DNA of 64,000 nt from Kitasatospora sp. NBC_01287 (lineage in GTDB: Bacteria; Actinomycetota; Actinomycetes; Streptomycetales; Streptomycetaceae), in NCBI RefSeq assembly GCF_026340565.1, contig NZ_JAPEPB010000002.1:310001-374000 (forward strand), in the 5' to 3' direction. Below the pieces are notes generated by a model, which worked only from the letters and a program-made list of their open reading frames with translations, made no database searches and was not told the origin of the DNA. The translations under genes were made by a program, and so were the position numbers. This document shows, in pieces, positions 7,832 to 16,470 of this stretch (its first letter is position 1; each line of letters starts with the position of its first letter).

Positions 7832-8310
7832 AGCTGCCGCGGTCGCCTTCTACCGCCGCGCCGACCGGGTCGGCTCCACCGGTACAACGGCTACCCGCAC
7901 CCGGCGACATCCGGCCGCACCCGGCCGGGGACGGGGGCCGCCGGGTGCGGGGCTGGTGATCCCAGGCCCCCGGGTGGAGCTCAGGCTGCCCGGGGCGAGC
8001 GGGTTCGGCGGAGCCCGCGCCATGGTCGTTGACCGTCATTCGGTTGGCGCACCACGGGATATCGCACAGTTGGGGCCCGCCGAGTCCAGCCGCACCGCTC
8101 CGCCGGTCACGCTCCTCAATGAGGCCTCACCGAGAAAGCCTCATTGACCATCTGCCCTTCGCTGGGTGGGAGCTGCGATCACGGGCCAGGAGTGGCGCGC
8201 TGCGACACGCCGAGCCCGCTTTTCGCGGAGTTCAAAGATCCTTGAGATCTCGCAATGGTTCGCATGCATTGTTATGGCGTTCGAGTGAGGCCCCTCTTCG
8301 GAGGGTGCAG
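7832..8310. other. Gap without a convincing gene
   Basis: This 479-nt gap contains the hairpin at 8116-8147 and an A/T-richer stretch (about 8228-8280, TTCAAAGATCCTTGAGATCTCGC and following) just before the small operon at 8311. That stretch is a likely promoter region for the operon, but no clean -35/-10 pair was resolved. Reading frames here look like noise. Confidence 0.4.
8116..8147. terminator. Hairpin after the ligase/carrier/PPTase operon
   Basis: Inverted repeat TCAATGAGGC / GCCTCATTGA: a 10-bp stem with a 12-nt loop, about 285 nt downstream of the phosphopantetheinyl transferase stop. There is no T-tract, which is usual for Streptomyces terminators. It could instead be an operator for the operon at 8311. 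Confidence 0.4.
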
Positions 8311-8490
8311 GTGGCCCAGCGAAACAGCGAGCCCGTGCACGATATGGCCGTGATCACACGAAGCGGATTTCTCACCGCCACCTCCGGCACGGACCCGGCC
8401 CCGGCCGCAGCCACGCGCCCGGCTGCGGCCGGGGCCGGGTCCGTCGCCTCGGGCGTCGAAGCCGCACTGCGGGTCACCACCGATGCCTGA
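8311..8490 (+). CDS. Small hypothetical protein (59 aa)
   Basis: GTG 8311 is preceded by GGAGGG with 5-nt spacing, a good ribosome binding site. The product begins MAQRNSEPVHDMAVITRSGF and ends in an Ala/Pro-rich segment. Its TGA (8488-8490) lies beyond the ATG of the next gene (8483), so the two overlap by 8 nt and look coupled. No family is recognised and there is no membrane segment. It is supported mainly by start signals and arrangement. Confidence 0.4.
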   Translation: MAQRNSEPVHDMAVITRSGFLTATSGTDPAPAAATRPAAAGAGSVASGVEAALRVTTDA

Positions 8491-9106
8491 CCAAGGCGCG
8501 CCTCCTCCGATCCCGACGCTCCCCGACACCCCGGCCACCTGCAATCCGTCCGAGCCGCCGCCGACTCCCCCTACCGCATCCCCCGAACCGGCGAGCCCGC
8601 CCGCCGCCTCCTCACCCCCGCCGACCAGCGCATTACCCACCGCCGGCTCTCCAGCGCCGTCACCTGCTGTGCCCGCCACGCCCGCCATGCCCGCCATGCC
8701 CGCCATGCCCGCCATGCCCGCCATGCCCGCCGCAGCCTCCCCCCACCAGGCCGACACGCCACGGCCCGGAGCCCTCAGCCCGACGAAACCGTCCGCCTCA
8801 CCACCGGCCCAGCCACCTCAGCGGCCCGCCGCCACCGTGGTGCCCACGCACCCCGAGCCACCGCCTCCCCCGCAGACCCGGCCTGGACGAACCACGGCAC
8901 CGGCCACCACCTCGGCGGCACCGCCCACGCCGATCAGCGCCCAACCGGCCCTCACCCCGCAGACCGTGGCCTCACCCGCCGCTGCCGCCGCCCAGCCAGG
9001 CCAACCACCCCACGACATGGTGGTGCTCCTGACCACGCTCCTCCTGGTGATCGTCCTCATCCCCGCCCTGACATCCGCCTGCAGCCAGAGCTGGAGAAAC
9101 CGTTGA
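8483..9106 (+). CDS. Pro/Ala-rich protein with C-terminal membrane anchor
   Basis: 207 residues. The first 170 are Pro/Ala/Ser/Thr-rich, contain a PAM tripeptide array from a 9-nt DNA repeat, and are probably disordered. A single hydrophobic helix (MVVLLTTLLLVIVLIPAL) lies near the C-terminus, followed by a short tail. There is no signal peptide, so the long region is probably cytoplasmic with a tail anchor, or extracellular with inverted topology. The stop overlaps the TTG start of the next gene by 4 nt (TTGA). Function unknown; a scaffold or stalk partner for the following membrane protein is possible. Confidence 0.55.
   Translation: MPDQGAPPPIPTLPDTPATCNPSEPPPTPPTASPEPASPPAASSPPPTSALPTAGSPAPSPAVPATPAMPAMPAMPAMPAMPAAASPHQADTPRPGALSPTKPSASPPAQPPQRPAATVVPTHPEPPPPPQTRPGRTTAPATTSAAPPTPISAQPALTPQTVASPAAAAAQPGQPPHDMVVLLTTLLLVIVLIPALTSACSQSWRNR
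8672..8731. repeat. 9-nt tandem repeat (CCCGCCATG)
   Basis: Five perfect copies (8681-8725) flanked by degenerate ones, in frame and encoding Pro-Ala-Met units of the proline-rich protein. Copy number would be expected to vary between strains. Confidence 0.9.
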
Positions 9107-9471
9107 TCTTCATCCTCATCCCAGCCGCGGCGGTTGCCTACGCCATCGGCCTTCTCGCCTTCCTGCGACGGCGCAGGCCCGCCGACACCTCCCCGCACAG
9201 CGCCCTGGCCCCGGTCCCGAACCTGCTGGCCTCCATCGTCGTCCTGCTGTCCAGCTTCGAGGTGGTCACCGGGTGGGCCGCGCACACCACCGCCCAGGCG
9301 GTCCACCCGCCCGAGGTCGTCTTCGGCATCGACGTCCTCGCCTCCGCCGCCCTCCTCGCCTACCCCGCCCTCGCCGGACTCCCGTTCACCCCTCGGTACC
9401 AGGTCCTCGTCGGCCTCTTCGCGGCCCTGGTGGGCGCCGTCGTCGCGCTGTCCTGGCGCTTCCAGCACTGA
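9103..9471 (+). CDS. Small integral membrane protein
   Basis: 122 residues from TTG 9103, overlapping the previous stop by 4 nt. Four hydrophobic segments are visible (N-terminal IPAAAVAYAIGLLAFL, then LLASIVVLLSSFEVVTGW, VLASAALLAYPALAGL and VGLFAALVGAVVALSW) separated by short loops, with a basic RRRR cluster after the first. No family is recognised. It forms a coupled operon with the Pro-rich anchored protein and converges on the antiporter gene. Confidence 0.6.
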   Translation: MIFILIPAAAVAYAIGLLAFLRRRRPADTSPHSALAPVPNLLASIVVLLSSFEVVTGWAAHTTAQAVHPPEVVFGIDVLASAALLAYPALAGLPFTPRYQVLVGLFAALVGAVVALSWRFQH

Positions 9472-9516
9472 CGCACGCACAGCGCAGCCCGTACCGGGCG
9501 ATCCGGGACGGCGCGC

Positions 9517-11064
9517 TCACGGCGTGCCGAGGGCGGCCTCCTCGCGGTCCAGGTCGTGCTGCAGGCTCCTGCGGGTGGCGTCGCTGATCCGGTGCTCGTC
9601 GTAGAGGCGGTGCAGTTCCGTGCTCTGGACAGCGATCACCTCGTGCCACAGCTCGCGGTAGGCGGCGTCCGCGGTGCTGCCGTCCGGGCCGTCGACGCTC
9701 TGGTCGAGGCGGGCGATCAGCCCGCGCCGGACCCGGTCGATCACGGCCTCGGGCATCGCCTCCAGCGAGGCGAAGTCGTCGACGAGGGCGAGCGCGGCGC
9801 GGTCGAGCGCCTCGCGGGCGTCCACCTCCTCGCGGGCGGTGTGCTCGGGCTCGAGCACCAGGCCGGAGCGGTTGACCACGGCCGCCAGGCTGAAGCCCTG
9901 GACGACCAGGGTGAGGACCACGACCGCCGTCGTCAGCACCAGCACCAGCGGGCGGCCGACCAGGGCGGCGCCGTCGCTCGCGGCGAGCGGGATCGACAGG
10001 GCCGCGGCCAGCGGCATCACGCCCCTGGTGCCGGCCCAGGTCACCACCCCGGCCACCCGCCAGGACAGCCGGCCCCGGGAGGGCTTGACCGCCCGGGTCA
10101 GCGGCAGCGTCGACAGCACCCGCACCGCGATCAGCACCGCCGCCAGGGCGAGCGCCTGAAGCGGCCACCAGCCGCTGCCCGCGGGCAGGTTCCGCACCAG
10201 CGCGGGCAGCTCCAGGCCAACGATGCTGAACACCACGCTCTCCAGGATGAACACCACCACCGCGTAGACGGCGTGCAGTTGGAGGCGGATGTGGGCGTCG
10301 GTGAGGCGGTGGCCGCTCCGGCCGAGCAGGACACCGGCGACGACGACCGAGGTGATGCCGGAGGTGTGCGCGGCCTCCCCCACCACGTACGCCGCGTACG
10401 GGGTGATCAGGGCGATCACCGTCTCCAGCACCGGGTCCGTGGTGCGGCGGCGGATCAGCCACACCAGGCCCGCGACCGCCGCGCCGATCAGGCTTCCACC
10501 GCCCCCGAGCAGCAGGAACTCCCCGCCCGCCGCGGGAAGGCTCACCGCCGCCCCGGTGGCCACGGCGATCCCCGCGGCGACCTTGAACAGCACCAGCGAG
10601 GTCGCGTCGTTGAACAGGCTCTCGGCCTGCACCAGGACCTGGACCCGGCCCGGCAGCGCGAGCCGGCGCCCGAGCGCGGTGACCGCCACCGGATCGGTGG
10701 AGGACAGGACGGCGCCCAGCACGAAGGCCATCGCCGGTGGCAGCCCGGTCACCGCGACCGCCGCGAAGCCGACGGCCGCCGCCGAAGCGAAGACCAGGCC
10801 GAACGCGAGGATCGTCACGGGCTTCCAGACCGCCCGCAGATCGCGCAGCGACAGTTCCTCGGCGGAGGCGTACAGCAGCGGCGGCAGCACGACCAGCGCG
10901 ATCGCCTGCGGCGGGACGCGCAACGCGGGCACGCCGGGTATCAGCGCCGCTCCGAGACCGGCCAGGACCAGCAGCGATGGTGCGGGCACCCGCCAGCGCC
11001 GGGCGAAGGTGGCCACGGCGGTGGCCAGGACCACCAGGAAGAGAACGATCCCCACAGCGCGCAT
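9517..11064 (-). CDS. Na+/H+ antiporter, CPA1 family
   Basis: 515 residues with about 12 membrane helices in the first 400 and a cytoplasmic helical C-terminal tail of about 110 residues. Family motifs include ALVVLPPLLYASAEEL, GAVLSSTDPVAVTAL and the ion-site stretch ESLFNDATSLVLF. It is expected to exchange cytoplasmic Na+ (or K+) for H+ in pH and salt homeostasis. It stands alone, divergent from the universal stress protein gene. Confidence 0.9.
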   Translation of the reverse strand: MRAVGIVLFLVVLATAVATFARRWRVPAPSLLVLAGLGAALIPGVPALRVPPQAIALVVLPPLLYASAEELSLRDLRAVWKPVTILAFGLVFASAAAVGFAAVAVTGLPPAMAFVLGAVLSSTDPVAVTALGRRLALPGRVQVLVQAESLFNDATSLVLFKVAAGIAVATGAAVSLPAAGGEFLLLGGGGSLIGAAVAGLVWLIRRRTTDPVLETVIALITPYAAYVVGEAAHTSGITSVVVAGVLLGRSGHRLTDAHIRLQLHAVYAVVVFILESVVFSIVGLELPALVRNLPAGSGWWPLQALALAAVLIAVRVLSTLPLTRAVKPSRGRLSWRVAGVVTWAGTRGVMPLAAALSIPLAASDGAALVGRPLVLVLTTAVVVLTLVVQGFSLAAVVNRSGLVLEPEHTAREEVDAREALDRAALALVDDFASLEAMPEAVIDRVRRGLIARLDQSVDGPDGSTADAAYRELWHEVIAVQSTELHRLYDEHRISDATRRSLQHDLDREEAALGTP

Positions 11065-11322
11065 CCGCGGAAGCCTCCATCACGACGAGCGGGGGCACCG
11101 CCGCCCGATCGCCGCGGTCGTCCCCCGAGCCGACCAGACTTCCCGGCACACCAAAGGTAATTTTGTCGGGATTTTAGCAGTGCTCGGCGGGGGTGACGGC
11201 GGGCGCCCGCCCCCGAAGCACCGGCCCCCGGGCCGGAAGCGCTCCGGCCACGACAGCGGGCGATCACGGGTTCACGATGGAAGAGCGTGTACGTCGTCCT
11301 CAGCGACCGAAGGGAGCCGGCG

Positions 11323-12177
11323 ATGGGCAAGCCCGTCATCGTGGGTGTGGACTCGTCACAGGCCAGCAGGGACGCGCTCGACTGGGCGGCCCGGGAGGCT
11401 TCACTGCGTGGCGAGCCGCTGAGCGTCCGCCACATCTGGGGCGAGGAGACCGTGCGGTCGCCCGACGGCCGGGAGTCGCCGCCCAGCAGGCAGGCCGGCG
11501 AAGCGCTGCTCGACGAGGTGCTCTCCCAGGCCCTGCGGCGCTACCCCGACCTGGAAGTCTCGATCGAGCTGTCGGACGGGCGGCTGCGCGACGCGATGAC
11601 CGAGGCCGCGCACAGCGCGGACCTGCTGGTGCTGGGCGCGCGCGGGTCGGGTGGCTTCCCCGGGCTGCTCGTGGGCTCCACCAGCCTCTCCGTCGCCGCA
11701 CGCGCCGCCTGCCCGGTGGTGGTGGTCCGACCCGCCGATGCCGGGCCGGCCACCGGCGGGGTGGTCGCGGGTGTCCACGGCGACCGGGGGGACGACGAAG
11801 TGCTGGGTTTCGCCTTCGAGTTCGCCCAGCGGCGCGGCCTGCCGCTGCTGGCCGTCCACGCCTGGTCCTACCCGCTGATCACGATGCCCGGCCACGCCAA
11901 CCCCCCGGTCTTCGAGGAGAGCCACATCGCCGCGGAGCGGGCCCGGCTGGTCGCCGAGGTGCTGGCCGGCTGGCGTGAGCGGTTCCCCGAGGTCGACGTC
12001 ACCGGGACGGCCGTGCGGGCCCAGCCGGCCGGGGAGTTGGTCACGCGCTCACACGAGCGCCAACTGGTCGTGGTGGGCCGGCGCGGCGAGCCGCACGGCC
12101 CGCTCGGCCGCCTGGGCTCGACGAGCCAGGCCACCGTCCTCCACGCGGCCTGCCCGGTCGCCGTCGTGCCCACCTGA
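11323..12177 (+). CDS. Universal stress protein, two tandem UspA domains
   Basis: 284 residues; ATG 11323 is chosen over an upstream GTG because AGGGAG sits at 11311-11316. Domain 1 (about 1-140) begins PVIVGVDSSQASRDALDWA and carries the nucleotide-binding loop GARGSGGFPGLLVGSTS. Domain 2 (about 145-284) ends with GRRGEPHGPLGRLGSTS and VLHAACPVAVVPT. Both retain the G-x2-G-x9-G-(S/T) ATP loop. Tandem-domain Usp proteins are common in actinomycetes and linked to starvation or redox stress. It is divergent from the antiporter across a 258-nt gap that includes an A/T-rich patch near 11158-11180. Confidence 0.92.
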   Translation: MGKPVIVGVDSSQASRDALDWAAREASLRGEPLSVRHIWGEETVRSPDGRESPPSRQAGEALLDEVLSQALRRYPDLEVSIELSDGRLRDAMTEAAHSADLLVLGARGSGGFPGLLVGSTSLSVAARAACPVVVVRPADAGPATGGVVAGVHGDRGDDEVLGFAFEFAQRRGLPLLAVHAWSYPLITMPGHANPPVFEESHIAAERARLVAEVLAGWRERFPEVDVTGTAVRAQPAGELVTRSHERQLVVVGRRGEPHGPLGRLGSTSQATVLHAACPVAVVPT

Positions 12178-12292
12178 CCCGCGCCGACCGGACCGCCGGC
12201 GATGGCCGGACCTCGGACGGGCTGAGCCCCGGTTCACCGGCATCGCGGGGGTTCACGGCCCGGGGACGGGTCCAGCGCGCGATCGAGCGCAC

Positions 12293-12386
12293 TCCTCCCT
12301 CGCCTCCGGTCCCTCGTCTCCCAGTCCCTCGCCTCCGGTCCCTCGTCTCCCGGTCCCTCGTCTCCGGTCCCTCGTCTCCCGGTCTA
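12293..12386. repeat. Intergenic 15-nt-type tandem repeat
   Basis: Alternating CCTCGTCTCCCGGTC and CCTCGCCTCCGGTC units, about six imperfect copies, fill the gap between the universal stress protein and the amino acid permease and end about 35 nt before its ribosome binding site. Confidence 0.85.
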
Positions 12387-12431
12387 TCGTTCCCCTGGTC
12401 GCAGGTGGTCTGCGGGGGCGAGGAGCGGGTT

Positions 12432-13670
12432 GTGGAGACGTTGCGGCGGCGCCTGGGCGTGTTCGACGCCGTGGTGATCGGACTGGGCTCGATGATCGGC
12501 GCGGGGATCTTCGCCGCGCTCGCCCCGGCCGCCCACGCGGCGGGCTCCGGCCTGCTGATCGCCCTGGCCGTGGCGGCCGTGGTGGCCTTCTGCAACGCCA
12601 CCTCCTCCGCCCGGTTGGCCGCCCGCCACCCGCAGTCCGGCGGCACCTACGTCTACGGCCGCGAACGGCTCGGCCCGTTCTGGGGCTACCTGGCGGGCTG
12701 GGCGTTCGTGGTCGGCAAGACCGCCTCCTGCGCGGCGATGGCGCTGACGGTCGGCTCGTACGTCTGGCCGGGGCGGGAGCACCTCGTCGCCGTCGCCGCG
12801 GTGGTGGCGCTGACGGCGGTGAACTACGCCGGAGTACAGAAGGCGGCCTGGCTCACCCGCTTGATCGTGGCGGCCGTCCTGGCCGTGCTGGCCGCCGTGG
12901 TCACCGCCTGCCTGGCCGGGGGCACGGCCGTCGCGGCCCAGCTGGACGTCGGCGCGGACGCGCGCCCCGGCGGCATACTCCAGGCCGCCGGGCTGCTCTT
13001 CTTCGCCTTCGCCGGCTACGCCCGGATCGCGACCCTGGGCGAGGAGGTCCGTGACCCCGGCCGCACCATCCCCCGCGCGATCCCGCTGGCGCTGGGCATC
13101 ACGCTGGCCGTCTACACGGCCGTGGCGGTCGCGGTGCTGGCCGTGCTCGGCCCGGACCGCCTCGCCCAGGCCACCGCACCGCTCGCCGACGCGGTCCGCG
13201 CGGCCGGTGCCCCGGGCCTGGTGCCGGTGGTGCGGGCGGGCGCCGCCGTCGCCTCGCTCGGCTCGCTGCTCGCGCTCATCCTCGGCGTCTCGCGCACCAC
13301 CCTGGCGATGGCCCGCGACCACCACCTGCCGCCTACGCTCGCCGCCGTCCACCCGCGCTTCCACGTCCCGCACCGCGCCGAGCTCGCCGTGGGCACGGTG
13401 GTCGCCGTCCTCGCCGCGACGACGGACGTACGCGGCGCGATCGGCTTCTCCTCGTTCGGTGTGCTGGCCTACTACGCCGTGGCCAACGCCGCCGCCTGGA
13501 CCCTCACCCCCGCCGAGGGCCGGCCACCCCGCGTCGTCCCCGTCCTCGGCGCGGCCGGCTGCCTCGCCCTGGCCCTCTCCCTACCGGCCGCCTCGGTGCT
13601 CTCGGGAGCCCTGGTGCTCGCCCTGGGCGCCGCCGCCTACGGCCTGCGCCAGGCGGTCACCCGCGACTGA
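12432..13670 (+). CDS. APC-superfamily amino acid permease
   Basis: 412 residues from GTG 12432, chosen because AGGAG lies 6 nt upstream. The N-terminus VFDAVVIGLGSMIGAGIFAAL is the classic APC motif, with about twelve helices and SGGTYVYGRERLG after helix 2. FFAFAGYARIATLGEEVRDP is the conserved helix-6 region. Family members import amino acids or polyamines by H+ symport or exchange. Substrate cannot be specified. It is followed by a perfect palindrome that probably terminates it. Confidence 0.9.
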   Translation: METLRRRLGVFDAVVIGLGSMIGAGIFAALAPAAHAAGSGLLIALAVAAVVAFCNATSSARLAARHPQSGGTYVYGRERLGPFWGYLAGWAFVVGKTASCAAMALTVGSYVWPGREHLVAVAAVVALTAVNYAGVQKAAWLTRLIVAAVLAVLAAVVTACLAGGTAVAAQLDVGADARPGGILQAAGLLFFAFAGYARIATLGEEVRDPGRTIPRAIPLALGITLAVYTAVAVAVLAVLGPDRLAQATAPLADAVRAAGAPGLVPVVRAGAAVASLGSLLALILGVSRTTLAMARDHHLPPTLAAVHPRFHVPHRAELAVGTVVAVLAATTDVRGAIGFSSFGVLAYYAVANAAAWTLTPAEGRPPRVVPVLGAAGCLALALSLPAASVLSGALVLALGAAAYGLRQAVTRD

Positions 13671-13705
13671 CCTGAACCACGGCTCCCCGTCTTCGTGCCC
13701 GCCGA

Positions 13706-13759
13706 CCGCACCGCGCACGGTCGTCCGGCAGCGCTGCCGGACGACCGTGCGCGGTGCGG
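13706..13759. terminator. 54-bp perfect palindrome, probable terminator
   Basis: Two 27-nt arms (13706-13732 and 13733-13759) are exact reverse complements with no spacer. The structure begins 35 nt after the permease stop. It can form a very stable hairpin and lies between two rightward genes, which fits a terminator. Perfect loop-free symmetry of this length is unusual for one. Confidence 0.75.
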
Positions 13760-13958
13760 GCCGCGATTCAGACGACTTTCAGAGGAGCGGAACATGGCAT
13801 TTCCGGCGCGCCGCCGCCAGCATTGACGGCACTACGTCAAGTCGGCGTCCCGGCGGTGGCGCTCCACCGCACTGCTCCGGAGTCCGCTGGGCCGGCCACG
13901 GTGCCCGACTCGTCCGCCGGGCCGTCCGCCCGGTGTCCCCAACTGCCCGGAGGCCCTC

Positions 13959-14432
13959 ATGCCCCTGTCCGCCGTCCCCCGTGCCCGCTTACTGGCCCGC
14001 GTGCCCGCCGCGCTGCTCTGCCTCGCGGTGTCCTGGATCCACGTCCAGGACCAGGGCGGCTTCCCCGGCGACAAGACACCGCACTACGTCGGCGTGGGCT
14101 ACTACCTGCTGGAGGCGGCGGGCGTGCTCTGCGCGGTGCTGCTCCTCGCCGGCGGCCGGCCGCGCGCGTTCCGCGGCGACGCCCACCCCGTCGCGTGGCT
14201 GCTCGCCGCCGGTGTGGCCGTCGGCCCCCTGCTGGGCTTCGTCCTCTCCCGGGGGCCCGGCCTGCCCGACTACAGCGACGACAAGGGCAACTGGACCGAA
14301 CCCCTCGCCCTGATCAGCGTCGCCGTGGAGGGCGCCCTGCTGATCACGGCCGCCGCGGTCCTGCTGGCCGTGTCCAGGACGGCGCGGACCGCCCCGGGGC
14401 GGCGCGTGCCCAGCGCCTCCACCGCCGGCTGA
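13959..14432 (+). CDS. Small integral membrane protein
   Basis: 157 residues with GGAGG upstream of ATG 13959. There are four predicted membrane helices (LLARVPAALLCLAVSWIHV; YYLLEAAGVLCAVLLLAG; WLLAAGVAVGPLLGFVLS; ISVAVEGALLITAAAVLLAV) with a conserved-looking WIHVQDQGGFPGDKTPHYVGVGYYLLE segment after the first. It resembles a family of short actinomycete membrane proteins of unknown function. Confidence 0.75.
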   Translation: MPLSAVPRARLLARVPAALLCLAVSWIHVQDQGGFPGDKTPHYVGVGYYLLEAAGVLCAVLLLAGGRPRAFRGDAHPVAWLLAAGVAVGPLLGFVLSRGPGLPDYSDDKGNWTEPLALISVAVEGALLITAAAVLLAVSRTARTAPGRRVPSASTAG

Positions 14433-14434
14433 CC

Positions 14435-14505
14435 GAAACAGGGACCGGGACCGAAGCCCGGACCGGGACCGAAGCCGGGACCGGAACCGAAGCCGGGGCC
14501 GAACC
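14435..14505. repeat. Intergenic GGACCGGAACCGAAGCC-type repeat
   Basis: Four imperfect copies of a 12-18-nt unit built from ACCGAAGCC and GGACCGG directly follow the membrane-protein stop. The remaining 14506-14742 gap shows no gene; it ends with the AGGAGG site of the phosphatase. Confidence 0.8.
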
Positions 14506-14742
14506 CGTCGGGCCGTCACCCCGGTCGGATCCTGACGCACCGTCATCGCGGCTGGATCCGGCCGGATCCCCGGCAGGCGGCCGCCGGTGGCCACTGCCCC
14601 GGTCAGCCGCCCGGAAGCCGATTCGTCCGGTACCGGGCGGTCGTTCCCCGCTCGGTCACCGACTGTTTCCACGGCGCTGGGCCGTTGGCGGCCCGTACCT
14701 GCGAACCTCCGGGCGATCCCCCGCCGGCCCAGGAGGCAACAC

Positions 14743-16320
14743 ATGGCACATCCCTCGCGCAGGACCGTTCTCCGCACCACCGCAGTGGCAACCTCGCTGG
14801 CCACTGTCCCCGCCTCCACCCTGCTGTGGAGCCGGCCGGCCGTCGCGGACGCTCCCGGCCCCGAGCAGGTGCACCTGAGCTTCGGCGACGATCCCTCGCG
14901 CGAGATGACCGTCTCCTGGGCCACCGCCGCCTCCGTGAGCCGTCCCCGGCTGCGCCTGGGCACGGCAAAGGGCGGGCTCGGACGGGTCCTCGACGCGGAG
15001 ACCCGCACCTACGTGGACGGCCTGAACAAGGTCGAGACCTACACCCACCGGGTCCGCCTGCACGGCCTGCGGCCTGACACCCCGTACGTCTACGAGGTCT
15101 CGCACCAGGGCGCCACCGCGAAGCGCGGCACCTTCCGCACCGCGCCCGAGCAGGGCCGCACCGCGTTCCGGTTCACCAGCTTCGGCGACCTGGGCACCGG
15201 CTCCGCCGCCTTCACCAAGTCCTCCATCCACGGGGCCGCGGCCGTGCGGCACGTCGAGCAGTTCGCGCCGCTCTTCCACCTGCTCAACGGCGACCTGGCG
15301 TACGCCAACAACAACACCGGCGTGCAGCCGCAGGCGTGGGACGCGTTCATGAACAACATGTCCGTCTCCGCCGCGAACCGCCCCTGGATGCCCGCCCCGG
15401 GCAACCACGAGGTCGAGGCCGGCGGCGGCGAGCTCGGCTACGCCTCGTACCACACCCGCTTCGACCTGCCGGACAACCACACCCGCGACTTCTGCGGCAA
15501 CTGGTACAGCTTCCAGGTCGGCTCCGTGCTCTTCCTCTCCCTGGACGGCAACGACCTCGCCGTCGAGGACGACGCCAGCATCGACCCGGCCACCGGCCAC
15601 TCCATCTACATCTCCGGCTACAGCGAGGGTGCCCAACTGCGCTGGCTGGAGCGCACCCTGGCCCGTGCCCGGGCCGGTCACGACGTCGACTGGATCGTGG
15701 CCTCCATGCACCAGTTCGCGATGTCCTCCTCCGCCACCAGCCACGGCGGCGACCTGGGCATCCGCGAGCAGCTCCTGCCCGTGTTCGACCGCTACCAGGT
15801 CGACCTGGTGCTCTGCGGGCACGACCACGACTACGAGCGCACCTACGCCGTTCGCGGCACCGACCCCGGCAGCCTGCTGCGCCCGAGCGTGGTCAGCGAC
15901 GAGATCCACGACATCGACACCTCCAAGGGCACCGTCCACCTGATCCTGGGCGGCGGCGGCACCGCCTCGAACGACGACACCTACCTGACCGACCCCACCG
16001 GCGCGGGCGTGCCGGACGCCTTCGTCCGCACCCAGCGGCTGACCTTCAAGGCGGACCCGGACGCGAAGGAGAAGGCCACCTGGTCGGCGGTCCGCGACCC
16101 CGACACCGCCTTCCCCTACGGCGTCGCGGTCTTCGACGTCGACCCGGGATCCCTGATCGGCGGGCGCACCACGATCACCGTCAGCTACTACCACACGCCC
16201 GCCGCGACAGCGGCGACCCCGGTCCCCACACCGGTGCTCTTCGACCGCTTCACCCTGCACCGCCTGCGGCGCGATGCCAAGCCCGCCCACCACGGCGACC
16301 TGGCCACCGCGGGCCGCTGA
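14743..16320 (+). CDS. Tat-exported purple acid phosphatase-type metallophosphoesterase
   Basis: 525 residues, AGGAGG ribosome binding site. The N-terminus carries a twin-arginine signal (SRRTVLR, residues 5-11) with a hydrophobic stretch and likely cleavage after AVA near residue 36. A fibronectin-like N-terminal domain of purple acid phosphatases follows (LSFGDDPSREMTVSWAT; GLRPDTPYVYEV). The dinuclear metal-site motifs appear in order: FGDLG, LNGDLAY, GNHE, ASMHQF and CGHDHDYER. It should hydrolyse phosphate mono- or diesters outside the cell, for phosphate scavenging. It converges on the PfkB kinase gene. No PhoP box was identified. Confidence 0.93.
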   Translation: MAHPSRRTVLRTTAVATSLATVPASTLLWSRPAVADAPGPEQVHLSFGDDPSREMTVSWATAASVSRPRLRLGTAKGGLGRVLDAETRTYVDGLNKVETYTHRVRLHGLRPDTPYVYEVSHQGATAKRGTFRTAPEQGRTAFRFTSFGDLGTGSAAFTKSSIHGAAAVRHVEQFAPLFHLLNGDLAYANNNTGVQPQAWDAFMNNMSVSAANRPWMPAPGNHEVEAGGGELGYASYHTRFDLPDNHTRDFCGNWYSFQVGSVLFLSLDGNDLAVEDDASIDPATGHSIYISGYSEGAQLRWLERTLARARAGHDVDWIVASMHQFAMSSSATSHGGDLGIREQLLPVFDRYQVDLVLCGHDHDYERTYAVRGTDPGSLLRPSVVSDEIHDIDTSKGTVHLILGGGGTASNDDTYLTDPTGAGVPDAFVRTQRLTFKADPDAKEKATWSAVRDPDTAFPYGVAVFDVDPGSLIGGRTTITVSYYHTPAATAATPVPTPVLFDRFTLHRLRRDAKPAHHGDLATAGR

Positions 16321-16330
16321 GGACAGCCGG

Positions 16331-16360
16331 GGCCAACCTGGGCCAACCTGGGCCAACCTG
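16331..16360. repeat. 10-nt tandem repeat (GGCCAACCTG)
   Basis: Three perfect copies just after the phosphatase stop, between the convergent phosphatase and PfkB genes. A second short array of GGTCAGCGGTCGCC (about 16440-16470) abuts the PfkB stop. Confidence 0.85.
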
Positions 16361-16470
16361 GGCCGGCCGAACCCGTCAACCGGGCCCGACGGGGTTGTCC
16401 CGCGCGGAGGTGGGCCGGCGCCGCAGGACGCTGCGCCGCCGGTCAGCGGTCGCCGGTCAGCGGTCGCCGG

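Noticed and set aside
9556..11160. Long rightward frame opposite the antiporter (534 codons)
   Set aside because: Antisense shadow rich in Gln/His/Arg/Asp; the antiporter on the other strand has clear family motifs.
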